Part shown: positions 11,080 to 23,600 of the stretch, piece by piece
Layout of the letters: each line of letters begins with the position of its first letter
Position numbering within the stretch: the stretch's first letter is position 1
From: Osedax fenrisi
Taxonomy: Eukaryota; Annelida; Polychaeta; Sabellida; Siboglinidae
Direction of reading: 5' to 3'
Assembly (NCBI GenBank): GCA_964019155.1
Contig: OZ025241.1
Coordinates: forward strand, 9,113,881-9,177,880
DNA: 64,000 nucleotides
Position numbers and translations under genes: made by a program
The notes under the pieces: generated by a model
What the model was told of the DNA's origin: nothing
Databases searched by the model: none
Seen by the model: the letters and a program-made list of their open reading frames with translations, nothing else

Positions 11080-11485
11080 ATGTCAGATCGTTGTGATCAT
11101 CCGATGAATCAGCCCAACGATTAGTTGCATCCTTATTCCAAAATGGAAAGCTCATCGCTTTCACATCCAAGACATTAATCCCTGCTGAAAAATAATACGC
11201 TAATATCGAAAGAGATATGAATATTGGCAGGTGATTTCGAAAGAGATATGTTAGCAGGTTCCTTCGGATACGAAATATTCTATAACCATGTATAATATAC
11301 TATTCAATCTGATCATAAACCACTCGATATGAACTCTCATAAAAACCTATACACCGTTCCAACTCGGCTGCAAAGGATACCCCTACGACGTAGGGCCTAC
11401 GTATCCAGTAATATGTATTCGATATTACATATTAAGGCAAATAAGTCCTATTGGCTGACGCTCTCTCAAGAAAACCACTAGGTGA
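11080..11485 (+). pseudogene. Ty3/gypsy-type reverse transcriptase/RNase H remnant
   Basis: Fragments in shifting frames match the RNase H region of Ty3/gypsy Pol: FQNGKLIAFTSKTLIPAEK, a stop, then YANIERDM; then SDHKPLDMNSHKNLYTVPTR followed by LQRIPLRRRAY; then LLADALSRKPL. These correspond to the canonical 'qdGkpiafaSktLtpaEk.YanIErE', 'SDHKPLe.i..k.l..aP.RLqRm' and 'llADaLSR' blocks. A short internal duplication of ATCGAAAGAGATATG (about 11196-11250), frameshifts and stops show the copy is dead. No LTRs were found nearby. Confidence 0.75.
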
Positions 11486-11559
11486 CGACAACTATATGGA
11501 ACTAGACATCCAGATAATGCCTGTGCAGTAGATAGGGCCGCAGGAACAGTGGGGTCATG

Positions 11560-11625
11560 GGTGTCCGGACCCCCCTTTATAAATAGAGGGGTCCGGATAT
11601 CTTTGGACCCCCCTGTTTTGAGTTA
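11560..11625. repeat. Hairpin of GTCCGGACCCCCC repeats
   Basis: TCCGGACCCCCCT pairs with AGAGGGGTCCGGA across a short TATAAAT loop, followed by a third GGACCCCCC block. Origin unknown. Confidence 0.5.
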
Positions 11626-11639
11626 ATTTTAAAAATAAT

Positions 11640-12380
11640 TTAATAATAAATTTATTAATAATTTAGATAATTTAATTTTAGTAGCGATTATTAATAAAAT
11701 ACGCATTATAATATTTTAGTTTTAATAGTTTTTTAGTCATAATATTATCAACACTGTTATCTTCTTAACAGCGACAATGCTGATGTATACGTTTATTAAG
11801 CTATAATAAGGAAGCACCGTACGACGTATGGCGTACGCCGTACGTGTGGTGATGTGCTGCTATATATAGCCACGCACGATGATGTCATGCATGACGCGTC
11901 ATATATATAAGAATTCGCGGGCGTGTGCTAGACAATAGGCGCGTGTGCGACGCACGCCGTTCGTTGTATAGCGTTGTATAGCGTAGTGATAATAATAGTA
12001 CAATCATTTATAACAAATACCTTATATAATGATATAAAAAACGTTGATAAACCCTTCCAGCCAGATATAAGATGTATTAAAATATATGTTTATAGTCGTT
12101 ATAGCAAAGATCAAAGTTTATTATTCCAGAAAAACTGGCCTTACTAATTGCAATGGATGTTTTTTCTTGTAGTGAAAGGAAGCGGTATTTTTATACTATT
12201 ATATTCAACATTATAAAAAACCAAGTGTGATAATATCACATACATTATAATTACTGTGTATTCAAATTGAAAAAAGACATTTGAATGATTTATTAATCAT
12301 GGAAAATCTAATATGTACCATATTTCAATGGAAGAATAGAAATAGTATTAAATATGTAATGATTATGTGATGACTATTCC
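11640..12380. other. Intergenic stretch with a CpG-rich island
   Basis: No gene recognised. The part at 11805-11990 is unusually GC- and CpG-rich (for example GGCGTACGCCGTACG and GACGCACGCCG) and contains a TATATATAA box near 11902. It could be a promoter or a transposon end; neither can be shown. Confidence 0.3.
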
Positions 12381-13895
12381 AAAGAAAGGAGATATCAAAA
12401 AATGATCAAACTATCGTACAATAAGTCTCATCAGCCATACAAGCAAAATTCTCCTGAAAACTATATTGAACAGATTAATTCCACAAGCCGAAGATATTCT
12501 AGCTGAAGAACAAGCCGGTTTTAGAAAAAATCGAAGCATAACTGAACACATTCTTAACTGCAGACTAATAATGGAAAAATACATCGATCAACAACGTCAA
12601 GTTTATCATAATTTCATTGAATACAAGAAAGCCTTTGATAGAGTATGGCATGCGGGTTTATGACACGTGGTGTCTTCTTTTGGAATAGGCAATGATATAA
12701 TTCAATGTATCAATGTATTCAATGTAAATCACTATATAATTATTCTAAAAGCAGCTGCTAGCGTACTGCTAAATAATAATATTGGAATAAAGTTTAATAC
12801 AACAGTAGGTGTGATGCAAGGGTGCTTATTATCGCCTGTTCTGTTCAATATATTCATGGAAAAAATAATGCTGGACTCTGTAACAAACCAACCATGGTTT
12901 TTTCTAGTACATCAGTTATAGTTTGTAGTTCACTTTCGGAACCTACTATAAGATATATATATCGTCTGCAAATCTCAGTTTATTGAACTAGGTGCACCTA
13001 GTATAATTCAATAAACTATGGCAGACAATTCAATAAACTGAGATTTGCAGACGATATATATATCTTATAGTAGGTTCCGAAAGTGAACTACAACTATAAC
13101 TGATGTACTAGAAAAAAATCGACAGCATACCGTAAAATTAATCATGATGCAAAATTATAGTCAACATTTTTGTCAACGAAATTATTGTCAATTGTCAATT
13201 GTCCAACACCAATAATAAACATATTATATTTACGATAAACAGATTAAAAATGTGGAATATTTTAAATACATCGGAGCAATGCTTACGAATTCCGGCAACT
13301 CACAAAATGAAATTCGTATAAGATTAGCTACGGCAGTTTCAGCACTAGTAATACTGGAAAAGATCTGACGTAGCGGATAAATCGAATTCAAACTTAAATT
13401 TAGATTATATAACTAATTAGTATTTCTTCACCTTTAACATTGATTTATGGCTGTGAAACATGGACTCTACTAGAAGAATCAAAGAAGAAGCTTCTAGATC
13501 TAGATCCGAGGTTTTGAGTAAAAATCTCACAGGCGTCTCCTGAATATAAGCTATAAAGAAAGAAAGACGAATATATTGGACAATAATTTAATAAATGAGA
13601 AAGTCGGCTCGTATGTACCTCTTCTTGATATAATTATGCGAAGAAAAATTACAAAATTCAGACATATAACTCGACACGATTCCATGTCTAAAAAAATTCT
13701 TTAATGCTATGTCGAAGGTAATAGAAAAAGAGGAAGACCAAAGAAAAATTGGTTAAATGCTATTTTTGAATACTCTAATCTACTCTTCGGCAATTTTTAG
13801 TTATTGCAAAAGATCGTTATAAATGGAGACAAAAAAATGAAAACACTGCCATGTTCTCCCCCTATGTTGCCAACGTCACGGGACTAAGTACCTAA
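12380..13895 (+). pseudogene. Non-LTR retrotransposon endonuclease-RT remnant (EQAGFRK type)
   Basis: Broken RT gene. In order: a segment with EEQAGFRKNRSITEHILNC and then YKKAFDRVWHAGL (12466-12663); a segment with GVMQGCLLSPVLFNIFME (about 12808); the catalytic-box piece LRFADDIYIL at about 13038; FKYIGAMLTNSGNSQNEIR (about 13260); and a C-terminal RKRGRPKKNWL near 13730. These are the blocks of the widespread endonuclease-reverse transcriptase LINEs of invertebrates. Many stops and a large palindrome (12897-13118) interrupt it. The clade cannot be fixed by eye. Confidence 0.8.
12897..13118. repeat. Inverted duplication (palindrome) inside the LINE
   Basis: Arms of about 90 bp (12897-12987 and 13029-13118) are nearly identical inverted copies around a 41-bp spacer. 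The right arm carries the LINE catalytic box FADD in the sense direction; the left arm carries its mirror copy. The spacer holds a second small palindrome (CTAGGTGCACCTAG). Confidence 0.9.
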
Positions 13896-13964
13896 TTAAG
13901 TAAGTAATGATTATACATAATAAAAATGATATACAAAAATAATAAAATTGTTCTGATAGCTATA

Positions 13965-15390
13965 TACATTTACATTTTTCGGTTTTCGGACTGCGAACTG
14001 TGCTTATAAAGCAATCGGCCGTCCATATATATTTGAAGTTAATGTTTCATATTAAATAGGTGGGTTTTCAGTAATTTCTTGATGTTTGGAGTTGATGGTG
14101 TAGTACGGATGGATGTGGGGAGAGTGTTCCAGGAGTATGGGACGGATATTGCCAATGCGCGAGTGTTGGTAGAATGTAAGTTGTGTTTAGGAGGGAGTTG
14201 AAGTGGAAATGCATTGGTGGAGCGTGTAATGGTACTAGTTGGTAATTTAAGTTTGAGTAGGGATGCTAGGTAGTCAGGAGAGTCACGGTGGAATGCTTTA
14301 TGAGCCAGTAGTAGAGTTTTATATAGGTTTTTATGGCGTACACTGGCTACAGTGTACGCCATAAAAACCTATATAAAACTCTACTACTTGCTACACTGTA
14401 CGCCGTACAGGTAGCCAGTGGAGTTTAACTAGGAATGGAGATATATGAGTATGGGAGTATTTTGGTATATTGAATATACACCTAGCTATAGAATTTTGAA
14501 GAATTTTGAGTTTAGTAATATACGATGAGGGGGTATTGTAAAGGATAACATTTCAGTATTCGAATAGAGGTAGGATGAAAGCAGAAGCTATACTAGTAGC
14601 GGTGGATATTGATATTGAATGATGAATAAGGCGTAGTGAATGTAGTTGATAGTTTAATAGTTTTGTTATATGGGACAGTTGTCAATACAAATTAAAAGTA
14701 TTGTCAAATATAACAACAAGATTTTTGACATGGGTTGAGTACATGATGAGCTTTCATTAATGTTAATTGGAGGGGGAGTTGGTAAAGTTTTACTTCGGAG
14801 TGGAAGGTGAAGGAAGATAGCCTCGGTTTTAATTGGGTTAAAGACGAGGGAGTTTATTGTGATCCAGTTATGAATGGTGGTAATAGTAGAGGAAAGGATG
14901 TCAGGTGCAAAATTAACGTTTTCTGTACATTTTACATACATTTGGATGTCGTCTGCATATGTATGGAAGCTAACTGGAGAATTCGAGATAAGGTGGAGAA
15001 GGGGAATTATGTAAATGTTAAAGAGTATTGGTCCTGACCCTTGGGGAACACCGTGTGTTACAAGACGGGAGATGAACGGGTTGAGTGAACTAAAACTGAG
15101 GAAGTTCGGTTGGTTATAAATGAGGATAGCCATTTGTGTGCAGTACCAGTGATACCTATAGATGTAAGACGGTGTATGAGAATCGTGTGGTCAATAGTGT
15201 CAAACGCAGAGGAGAGATCAAGTAGTGCGAGTATTGTGCCATTTTTGTTATCAAGGTTAGTGAGAATATCGCTGGATATCTTCGCTAGTGCGGTTTCTGT
15301 TGATTTGCAAGGAAGATATGAGGGATTTTGTGTGATATTAAATAAGACGTTAGTTGTTTCGCGACGATTCGTTCCAAATATATTGTTATA
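13965..15390 (-). pseudogene. CR1/L2-like LINE, RT to 3' end (copy 1)
   Basis: Minus-strand RT protein in several frames. Upstream blocks are ALLDLSSAFDTIDHTILIHR (about 15215) and LVTHGVPQGSGPILFNIYII, then FHTYADDIQMYVKCTE (14666-15133). The C-terminus has TNTRALAISVPYSWNTLPTS to ...LKTHLFNMKH ending at 14039. The 3' end past the stop has a GGCCGTCC...CGGTTTTCGG tail region shared with copy 2 at 39985-41075. The YADD catalytic box is preserved. Frameshifts and a 37-bp-arm palindrome at 14307-14388 break the gene. Confidence 0.85.
14307..14388. repeat. Palindrome within LINE copy 1
   Basis: Perfect 37-bp arms (14307-14343 and 14352-14388) with an 8-bp spacer. The intact arrangement is visible in LINE copy 2 at about 40690-40730, so the extra arm is a later inverted duplication. 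Confidence 0.9.
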
Positions 15391-15526
15391 CCACAGTCGC
15401 CAATTCGAATCCAGTCAGAGACATACTTTTTCTACAGTTTCTCGCTATCGCTTCGTATGTATTCTCTCTATAGCTCGATGGCTCGCTAGTTTAAAAATTG
15501 GTCTTAAGACGACAACGATTAAGCGC

Positions 15527-16600
15527 TATCTCAAGAACTTCTCATCACATATTTATCTGGATTATCTCAAGTTTATAACTCAAGAACTTCTTATCACATA
15601 TGTCTATGGATTATCTCAAGTTTATAACTCAAGAAATTCTCATCACATATTTCTCTGGATTATTTAAAGTTTATAACTCAAGAACTTCTCATCACATATT
15701 TCATTGGATTATCTCAAGTTCATAACTCAAGAACTTCTTATCACATATTTCTCTGGATTATCTCAAGAAATTCTCATCACATATTTCTCTGGATTATCTC
15801 AAGTTTATAACTCAAGAATTTCTCATCACATATTTCTATGGATTATCTCAAGTTTATAACTCAAGAACTTCTCATAACATATTTATCTGGATTATCTCAA
15901 GAACTTCTCACTACATATTTCTCTGGATTTTCTCAAGAAATTCTCATCACATATTTCTCTGGATTATCTCAAGTTTATAACTCAAGAACTTCTCATCACA
16001 TATTTCTCTGGATTATCTCAAGTTTATAACTCAAGAACTTCTCATCACATATTTCTCTGGATTATCTCAAGTTTATAACTCAAGAACCTCTCATCACATA
16101 TTTCACTGGATTATTTCAAGTTTATAATTCAAGAACTTCTCATAACATATTTTTCTGGATTATCTCAAGTTTATAACTCAAGAACTTCTCATCACATATT
16201 TCTCTAGATTATCTCAAGTTTATAACTCAAGAACCTCTCATCATATAATTCTCGAGATTATCTCAAGAACATCTCATCACATATTTCTCTGAATTATCTC
16301 AAGTGTATTACTCAAGAACCTCTCATCATATAATTCTCGAGATTATCTCAAGAACTTCTCATCACATATTTCTCTGGATTATCTCAAGTTTATAACTCAA
16401 GAACCTCTCATCACATAATTCTCGAGATTATCTCAAGTGTATAACTCAAGAACCTCTTTTCATATAATTCTCGAGATTATATAAAGTTTATAACTCAAGA
16501 ACGTCTAATCACATATGTATCTAGATTATCTTAAGTTTATTACTCAAGAACCTCTCATCATATAATTCGCGAGATATAAACTCGAGAATTTATGTTTAAA
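15527..16600. repeat. 49-bp satellite array
   Basis: About 22 units of roughly 49 bp based on TCAAGAACTTCTCATCACAT followed by ATTTCTCTGGATTATC and TCAAGTTTATAAC, with some 28-35-bp short units. Units diverge toward the right, where CTCGAGATTATC variants dominate. The open frames across it come from the repeat and do not look like a protein. Confidence 0.9.
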
Positions 16601-18732
16601 AAAAATTGACAAATGTATAAGATGTTATTGAGAATAAATAACTAATTTCTCGAGATTTTCTCGTACTTTAAATACTGGGGTGGTTCCAGATTATATTTAA
16701 AATTATGTTGTGTAAAATTTACAATGTTTTTTCTTTCTCTTAAATACAAATTATATAAACTCTAAGAATAAGGTATATCAAATAAAATAATGGTTTTATA
16801 AATTATTATAGAATATGTGTAAAATTACCTTTATCAACAATTCATTTTCAAATAGGTCTATTGTAAAATCTAGTTGATATAAATCAATGTTATTTTACCA
16901 AACCTGGACTTACAATCTGTTTGGGTAACATTGTATCCATATTACATTGTATATACTTATTCTCATGTATGTACTATTGCTACAGTGAATTGATATTTAG
17001 TAATGTGATATTATAATAGATAGAATCCTATTAAAAATTATACTAAATTTTTTATGTGTACAATAATATCTTGTAGTGTACTGTGTATCGTAGTAGGAAT
17101 ACATGTATCTAATTAAGAGCATTGCTTCGTATATAACTAATATCTGCTTCAGGATTATCTTGATCATTGATATAGGTATATCAATTCAAACATTACATTA
17201 TGGATAGTTGGGGATGCTAATAACATGAGATATATCACTTGATTTAAACAAGTTAATTTACAGATGAGTTGTAATGGTGGTTTAATTCATAAAGGTTTGT
17301 TGTCTGAGCAAATATATTCAGATATCTCAATTTCTAATGATTCTGAATTATTAAGACATTAAGTATGTTATTTAGTTGTAAAAAATTATAAAATGTATGT
17401 AATAATAAAATATAAATTATTATATAATCTAAAATTAAATAATTTTTACTATTAAGATTTGAAATGTATGTATTATAAAAATATAAATTACTATACCTAT
17501 AAACCTAAAGTAATTAAATGATACTATTACAAATATACCTTGTACATAAAGGGGTATCTCGGTTATCGTTCAATGGTGTGCACTTACATGTCAATATGCG
17601 AGATAATTGCTACTAATATATATTCTATTTAATGGGAAAAATAATTTGAATATTGTTTTTTTTAAACATTTTCTTATCTTCAACTAGACATATATTTATA
17701 GGTATGTACTGGGAGAATTATTATTAACATATTATTATATGTAATTAATATTTGAAATTGGACTTTATTTGTATCTATAACATTATTTTCAAGTCATTGA
17801 CTATATAGTATATACTCTATAGGAATATGGCATGTTATTTATTATATATATATATATATCATCATATATCTTCAACAATTATTAGCATATATTAAACTAC
17901 TCTCTGTATTTCATTTTTAATAATAGTAAATATGAAACAAATTATTTCTAGTTAAATGCTTTAATTTCAATAAATATATTTTATTAGTTTTTTTAATTGA
18001 TATTAATTAATAATAAACTACTCAGGTAATATACTACTTAATATAAAACGGCTTTTATGGTACTTAAAATATTGATTATTTATTGAAAATTTCACTCAGT
18101 ATGTATAGTATATAATTGCATATGAAGTCATATAAAAATTAAAAAATTATTAAAAATGTTCAACTATTTCAAGAACGACATACAAAAAAATAATTTATAT
18201 AAACATAACATAATTTATTATATACATTACATTTCATAAAATCAAGAATTGTATTTATTTAGTTTAATTAATGTGTGATTAAATACTTTATTTGATAATT
18301 TAGATGGCAAATAATTTCTTAATATATAATATTAACTTAAATTATTATAATATTTGTGTAATTATATTTTAATTACAATAGAAATATAAAGAGATAACAT
18401 GTTGAAATTGAAAATAAAATTATGAAATTTATATCATTTATTAACATTTTGAAATTGTCTCAATACATGTACAAATATTAAAAATAATTATATAACAATA
18501 TATAATGTTCAAATATAAAAAAGTATATTTTATTTAATAATATTTTTATATACAAGTTCGAATAAATAAATAACATTGGGGTATAGAATAATAATATGTT
18601 TAAATAACATGATAAAACATTATCTAACAAGATGATATTTTATAATATGAACACATATTGAATATTAATGAAATGACGGTATATATATATATATATATAT
18701 TAATATAATATTGTAAAATAATAATAAACATT
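16601..18732. other. AT-rich stretch downstream of kelch-like gene 2
   Basis: No gene recognised. It lies between the satellite and the kelch gene 2 stop codon and probably includes its 3' UTR. Small (TA)n tracts occur near 17841 and 18680. Confidence 0.4.
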
Positions 18733-20031
18733 CTACATGAGAATAAACTTAGATGTTATAGTATCTATATGTTTAATAATAGAATATTTCAATATTTTAG
18801 TGTAATTATCTAATGAAATACAATATATATTACTATCTTCATACTTATAAAATAAACATTCATTATTATCATAAACAGTATTCAAGTTAAGTATATCATT
18901 GAATATATTAGTTTTTATTGTATTCCAATGATTAGTGTGTATATTGTAACTCTCTATATAACCATTCTTATCACCAATAGCATAAATACGATTACCATAT
19001 TTCACTGAAATATGTCTTTGTCTGCCATGTTCTAAAGGTGCCACAGATTCCCATACATCATCTTTATAACAAATAACTTTAGTAATAAGTTTAGTACTAT
19101 ATCCACTAATTACATATATATCACTATTATCAATGAATGTGGCATGATTAGATACAACATATGGTAATGTTGGACCTGTTGACCATTCATCAGTACTAGT
19201 TTTATAAATCATTACTTTATCTGTAATACATTTATCAATACGTGTACCACCACCTATAGTAATTAAATTACCATCACACATTTCATTAATAGTAGGAGGA
19301 TACTTTTTAAATGAATAATCATTAGGATAATGACACTTAGTAATAACATTAGTGCGCTTATTGTATTTAAACATTTTACCTATACTACAGCATAATATAT
19401 ACAAGTTATTAGATTTTGTATAAATAACATTACTAATACTACCAAAATCATGATTAATTAAAGCATTATTATTATGTATATCATAAATTCCATCAGTACA
19501 TACTTCGTATAATGAATATTCACTATATTGTATATTATTAAATGTAGTTGGATGTCAATACATTTTTAATAAATCTAATGTATCAGCATTATTATTAATT
19601 ACATCTCTTAGTGAAATATTAATATTTATATCTTTAAGTATTTTATCAAGATCAATATTACTAGTATTAATATTTTTATTTGCTATCATTAATTTATTAC
19701 TGCACAAATTTAAACGTATTAATTTAAAAAATTCTACAGCATAATCCATTCTATTTTTTAAATCATATTGTAACCACATTATCAATGCTTTAACAATAGA
19801 ATATTCATCTTCTACTGTAAATAAATGTTCAGTCAATGATATTTTTAAATCATAAAATTTATATTTTAGAAAAATATATTTTTCTATTGAATTATTAAAT
19901 ATTGATTCTAATTTATTATTAATGATAGTTATATAATCTTCCACTTTTAATGATAATTCGTATTTATAAATAAGATCCAGTAATATACTTTCAGGATGTG
20001 ATTTATCACAGAGTTCAGTTAATTCTTTCAT
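18733..20031 (-). CDS. Kelch-like gene 2, BACK-kelch terminal exon with one in-frame TGA
   Basis: Exon of 433 codons starting after a TTGCAG acceptor. BACK domain: MKELTELCDKS... through DEYSIVKALIMWLQYDL. After DLLKMY comes TGA (19557-19555, next base C). The same frame then continues without another stop through at least four degenerate kelch blades (for example VMIYKTSTDEWSTGPTLPY and ICYKDDVWESVAPLEHGRQR) to a stop at 18735-18733. About nine residues after CDK are missing relative to gene 1. A single nonsense change (TGG or CGA to TGA), a sequencing error or stop readthrough would all explain it; mutation is the simplest. With the two 5' exons the protein would be about 534 residues, normal for the family. 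Confidence 0.8.
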
Positions 20032-20099
20032 CTGCAACACATTTAATATTTATATTAACAAAAGTATGTTTTTTTAATATTTATATAATATTTATATAT

Positions 20100-20239
20100 A
20101 TATATATATATATAAATATAAGAACGATAATATTAAGATAAGTACGATAATATTTGTAAACAAAATGCATAAAAAAATGCATTATGCATTTATTTTATCT
20201 ATTATAATTACGATAATATTTGTACAACAAATAAATTCA

Positions 20240-20271
<32 letters not shown>

Positions 20272-20420
20272 TCAAATATTATCTTAATTATAATATTTAT
20301 AATATAATAAATTTATAATATATATAACCTTATATATACTTTTTTACTTGTAATTTACTTCATAATTATGATAATGTGTGTACAACAAATAAATATATTT
20401 ATATATATATATTATGAATC
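20100..20420. other. AT-rich intron sequence with (TA)n tracts
   Basis: No gene seen. It separates the kelch gene 2 terminal exon from the Mutator-like element inserted in the intron. Confidence 0.4.
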
Positions 20421-20423
20421 TAT

Positions 20424-22473
20424 TTAGATAGCAGAATCTACTGTACATGGATCTGCTGGTGATGGCCAGTTGCCGGAGAGTTCTGTATCTTCTGATGATG
20501 GCCAGTTGCTGGAGAGTTCTGGATCTGCTGGTGATGGCCAGTTGCCGGAGATTTCTGGATCTGCTGGTGATGGCCAGTTGCCTGAGAGTTCTGGATCTGC
20601 TGGTGATGGCCAGTTTTAGGAGAGTTCTGGATCTTCTGGCGATGGCCAGTTGCGGGAGAGCGCTTTCCAGAAAAAGCTTGACTTTTCTGAAACATTGCAT
20701 TCATCTGATTCTGATGAATCTATATCCGATAAATTGGAGTTTTCTTCTGTGTTAATTCCAATTGATATGCTAAACATAATGTTTACTAATGCAGTATGCA
20801 AATATTGCCATGAACATTCGTTACGTGCTTCGGCCGTGAAGAATGAAGGGCTTGTAGCCAAAATACAAGTGATGTGCGCCAACTGTGACAAGCGTATGGA
20901 GTTCTGGGCTGGTAAACGTATGAAACTCGAGGAAAATGCTTCATACAGAGGGCATCTAAAACATGTTGTTCAACATTTGAATGAAGTTAGTCTTGTAATA
21001 TAGATACCATTCAAAAAAATTATTACTATTATAAAACTGAATATTATGATTATTATCAGAGTTGCGTAATCGGAATGATGAAAGCTGTGATGAAGGTGAG
21101 GAGTATACCGAGACCAGCTATTGAAAAGATCACTGTCTCGTCGATGGCACGTGGCTTACTAGAGGTTTCTATAGTCTATACTGTGCAGGAGCCGTCATCG
21201 AATGGGAAAGTGGCCTTGTCTAGATTACGAAGTTCTCTCCCTCTACTGCCAAGTAAGTATACGTAAATATACTTTACAATTTTTTAATTCTATACATTTT
21301 CTAGACATGTACTCAGAACAAGTTTACCTGAGACGAGAGGGAACAGTGGTATGAAGAACACAGGAGCAAATGTATGAAAAACAGGTTCTTCTGGTTCAAT
21401 GGAGGTTATTATTATATAATTATTATCAATATCATCAGACAGAAATTGCCCGCAGACTCTGGAGCCGGTCTATTTCTAGATACAACCTTGAGTATGCCAT
21501 CATGATTTCTGATGGAGACTCCAAAGCCTTCACTGCCGTAAATGGACTCCAATATCCTGTCGAAAAGGAGGAATCTGTAAATCACGTTTCAAAACGTCTA
21601 AGATCAGCGTTGCTGAAACTCGTCAAGGACAGACGTAAAGTTGGCGGTCAAGGTGCTGGTGGTAAACTTACCGGGAAGGCCATCAAGAAATTGGCACTCT
21701 ATTATGGCAATGCGGTTAGTCTTATTTTACTTTTTATATTTTACATTATATATATTAGTGAGGTTATTTTATTTAGATTCGTGATAATGCTGGAGATCTG
21801 TTGAAGATGAAAGAGGCTGTCCTTGCAGCATACTATCATGGTATTTCATCGGATAATAACCACATGCACGACTACTGTCTGTCGAAATGGTGCTTTTATA
21901 AGGCATGGCAGGAAAATGGCAATGTAATAATTATCCACTAGATAACAATTTATAATATAATATAATTATAGGAGGAACTGAACCCAGTCATCAGGGGAAG
22001 ATAGGCACTCCTATCCCTATCCATTTGGCTGAAGCAGTCAAGGAGGTATATGTTAGGTTGAGTAATGATGATCTGCTCAAACGCTGTCAACTAGCATGTA
22101 CCTCCATCAATAATTAATCTCTTCATCATATGATATGGAACAAATGTTCTAAGGTATTATATTTGATTTATTATTAGAATAATCTAAAATAAATTTTACA
22201 ATTACAGAGTAAATTTGCCGGTAAGCTGAGCGTTGAGGCTGCCACATCACTAGCTATTCTACGCTTCAACTATGGTTCCAAGTATTCCCTACGTATCATC
22301 AATGATACTATGGGGATAGGTACCAAAAGTTCTGAGCTTCGGCTATCTTCTACACAAGACAAAAGTCGATTGACTGCATCTCTGAAACTGCAATCCTCCT
22401 CATCGCATGCATCTAGATTAGCTAGGGTTGCTCGGTCACATGGAACTACTGATTATTATGCTGGCAAATTTTA
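20424..22473 (+). pseudogene. Mutator-like DDE transposase, multi-exon, broken
   Basis: Plus-strand gene in the kelch 2 intron matching the metazoan 'Mutator-like transposase' family. Blocks in order: six 12-residue repeats (20447-20660); Cys motifs CKYCHE and CANC; the VDGTWLTRGFYSLY box (about 21140); MISDGDSKAFTAVNGLQYPV then HVSKRLRSALLKL (21500-21620); KLTGKAIKKLALYYGNA; NAGDLLKMKEAVLAAYYHGI; LAEAVKEVYVRLSNDDLL-like; FAGKLSVEAATSLAILRFNY; ending TTDYYAGKF at 22473. Six or so short introns with GT-AG ends fit (for example 20991-21060, 21254-21304 and 21717-21778). Lesions: TAG in the repeats (20617), TGA before the VDGTW box, a 1-bp deletion just after it (about 21220), TGA near 21329, TAG near 21992 and TAA near 22112. 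The copy cannot make an active enzyme. Confidence 0.85.
20447..20660 (+). repeat. 36-bp coding tandem repeat (12-residue units) in the Mutator-like gene
   Basis: Six units encoding GSAGDGQLPESS-like peptides, in frame with the transposase. This acidic, Ser/Gly-rich N-terminal tract is disordered-looking. The reverse strand also has long open frames, which are a by-product of the repeat. Confidence 0.85.
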
Positions 22474-22910
22474 ATTGTATATATTTATTACTGTAGTTAT
22501 ATTATATTATATTATTTATTACATTCCATAATTGTATATATTTATTACTGTAGTTATATTATATTATATTATTTATTACATTCCATAATTGTATATATTT
22601 ATTACTGTAGTTATATTATATTATATTATTTATTATATTCCATAATTGTATATATTTATTACTGTAGTTATATTATATTATATTATTTATTATATTCCAT
22701 AATTGTATATATTTATTACTGTAGTTATATTATATTATATTATTTATTATATTCCATAATTGTATATATTTATTACTCTAGTTATATTATATTATATTAT
22801 TTATTATATTCCATAATTGTATATATTTAATACTGTAGTTATATTATATTCCATAATTGTTTATATTATCTATTATTTATTATATTCCATAATTGTATAT
22901 ATATTGATTA
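22474..22910. repeat. 57-bp tandem repeat downstream of the Mutator-like gene
   Basis: About seven units of 57 bp starting TAATTGTATATATTTATTAC and ending TTATTA(C/T)ATTCCA, beginning directly at the transposase stop codon. Confidence 0.9.
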
Positions 22911-23600
22911 CTGTAATTATATTATATTATATAATTTATATTTGTAATATGTACATAGTATATTTGCTTTATATCACATGTATAATATTACTTTGATTAC
23001 TATTATATAGTAATAATTATGTCACTATTATATATATATATACATACATATATGTTATATTTTATACTTTATTTGCATATTTTCCATGATTATTTTTGTA
23101 AAAACTTGGTAATCCATTTACTTTGTTCCTACTTATTCATTCAGTAACCATATATACATTTTTATAATTTGAGTACTAATTATTTCTGTATTATATATAT
23201 ACTTGATTTTATATATTTGTACATATTATCTATGATTATTTATGTAAAAACTTTGAATGTTATTTTCTCCAGTTTTTACTTTTCACTTAGTAACCACATG
23301 TAAATGCCTACTACTTTTTTAATTTATATCATTTTTATCTGAAATTTTTACTGTAAATGTATAACATATACATCTATATAAATCATGTTTGAATTATTAT
23401 TATATTTTATATTAATTAAATAAATAATGATTATGTATGATTATGTAATATATTTATAATAAAAAATATTCATCGATATAAGTTGATAAGTTGATATATA
23501 TATATATATATATATATCAACTTACTTAGATACAAATTGTAATATATAATATATACATTTACTTATTGTATATAAACTTATAAACAACCGACCCGAGTTG
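22911..23600. other. AT-rich intron sequence
   Basis: No gene seen. It contains (TA)n at about 23495-23518 and lies in the kelch gene 2 intron. Confidence 0.4.

Noticed and set aside
15110..16029. Open frames across the 15-kb region on the plus strand
   Set aside because: The first part is antisense to LINE copy 1, the rest is the 49-bp satellite.
19555..19557. Selenocysteine codon or altered genetic code
   Set aside because: TGG encodes Trp and TGA ends other frames nearby; no selenocysteine insertion element was recognised and the family has no known selenoproteins.
20344..20891. Antisense proteins with LAITSRSRTLRQ or TGHHQQIQNSPA repeats
   Set aside because: Reverse-strand shadows of the 36-bp coding repeat in the Mutator-like gene.
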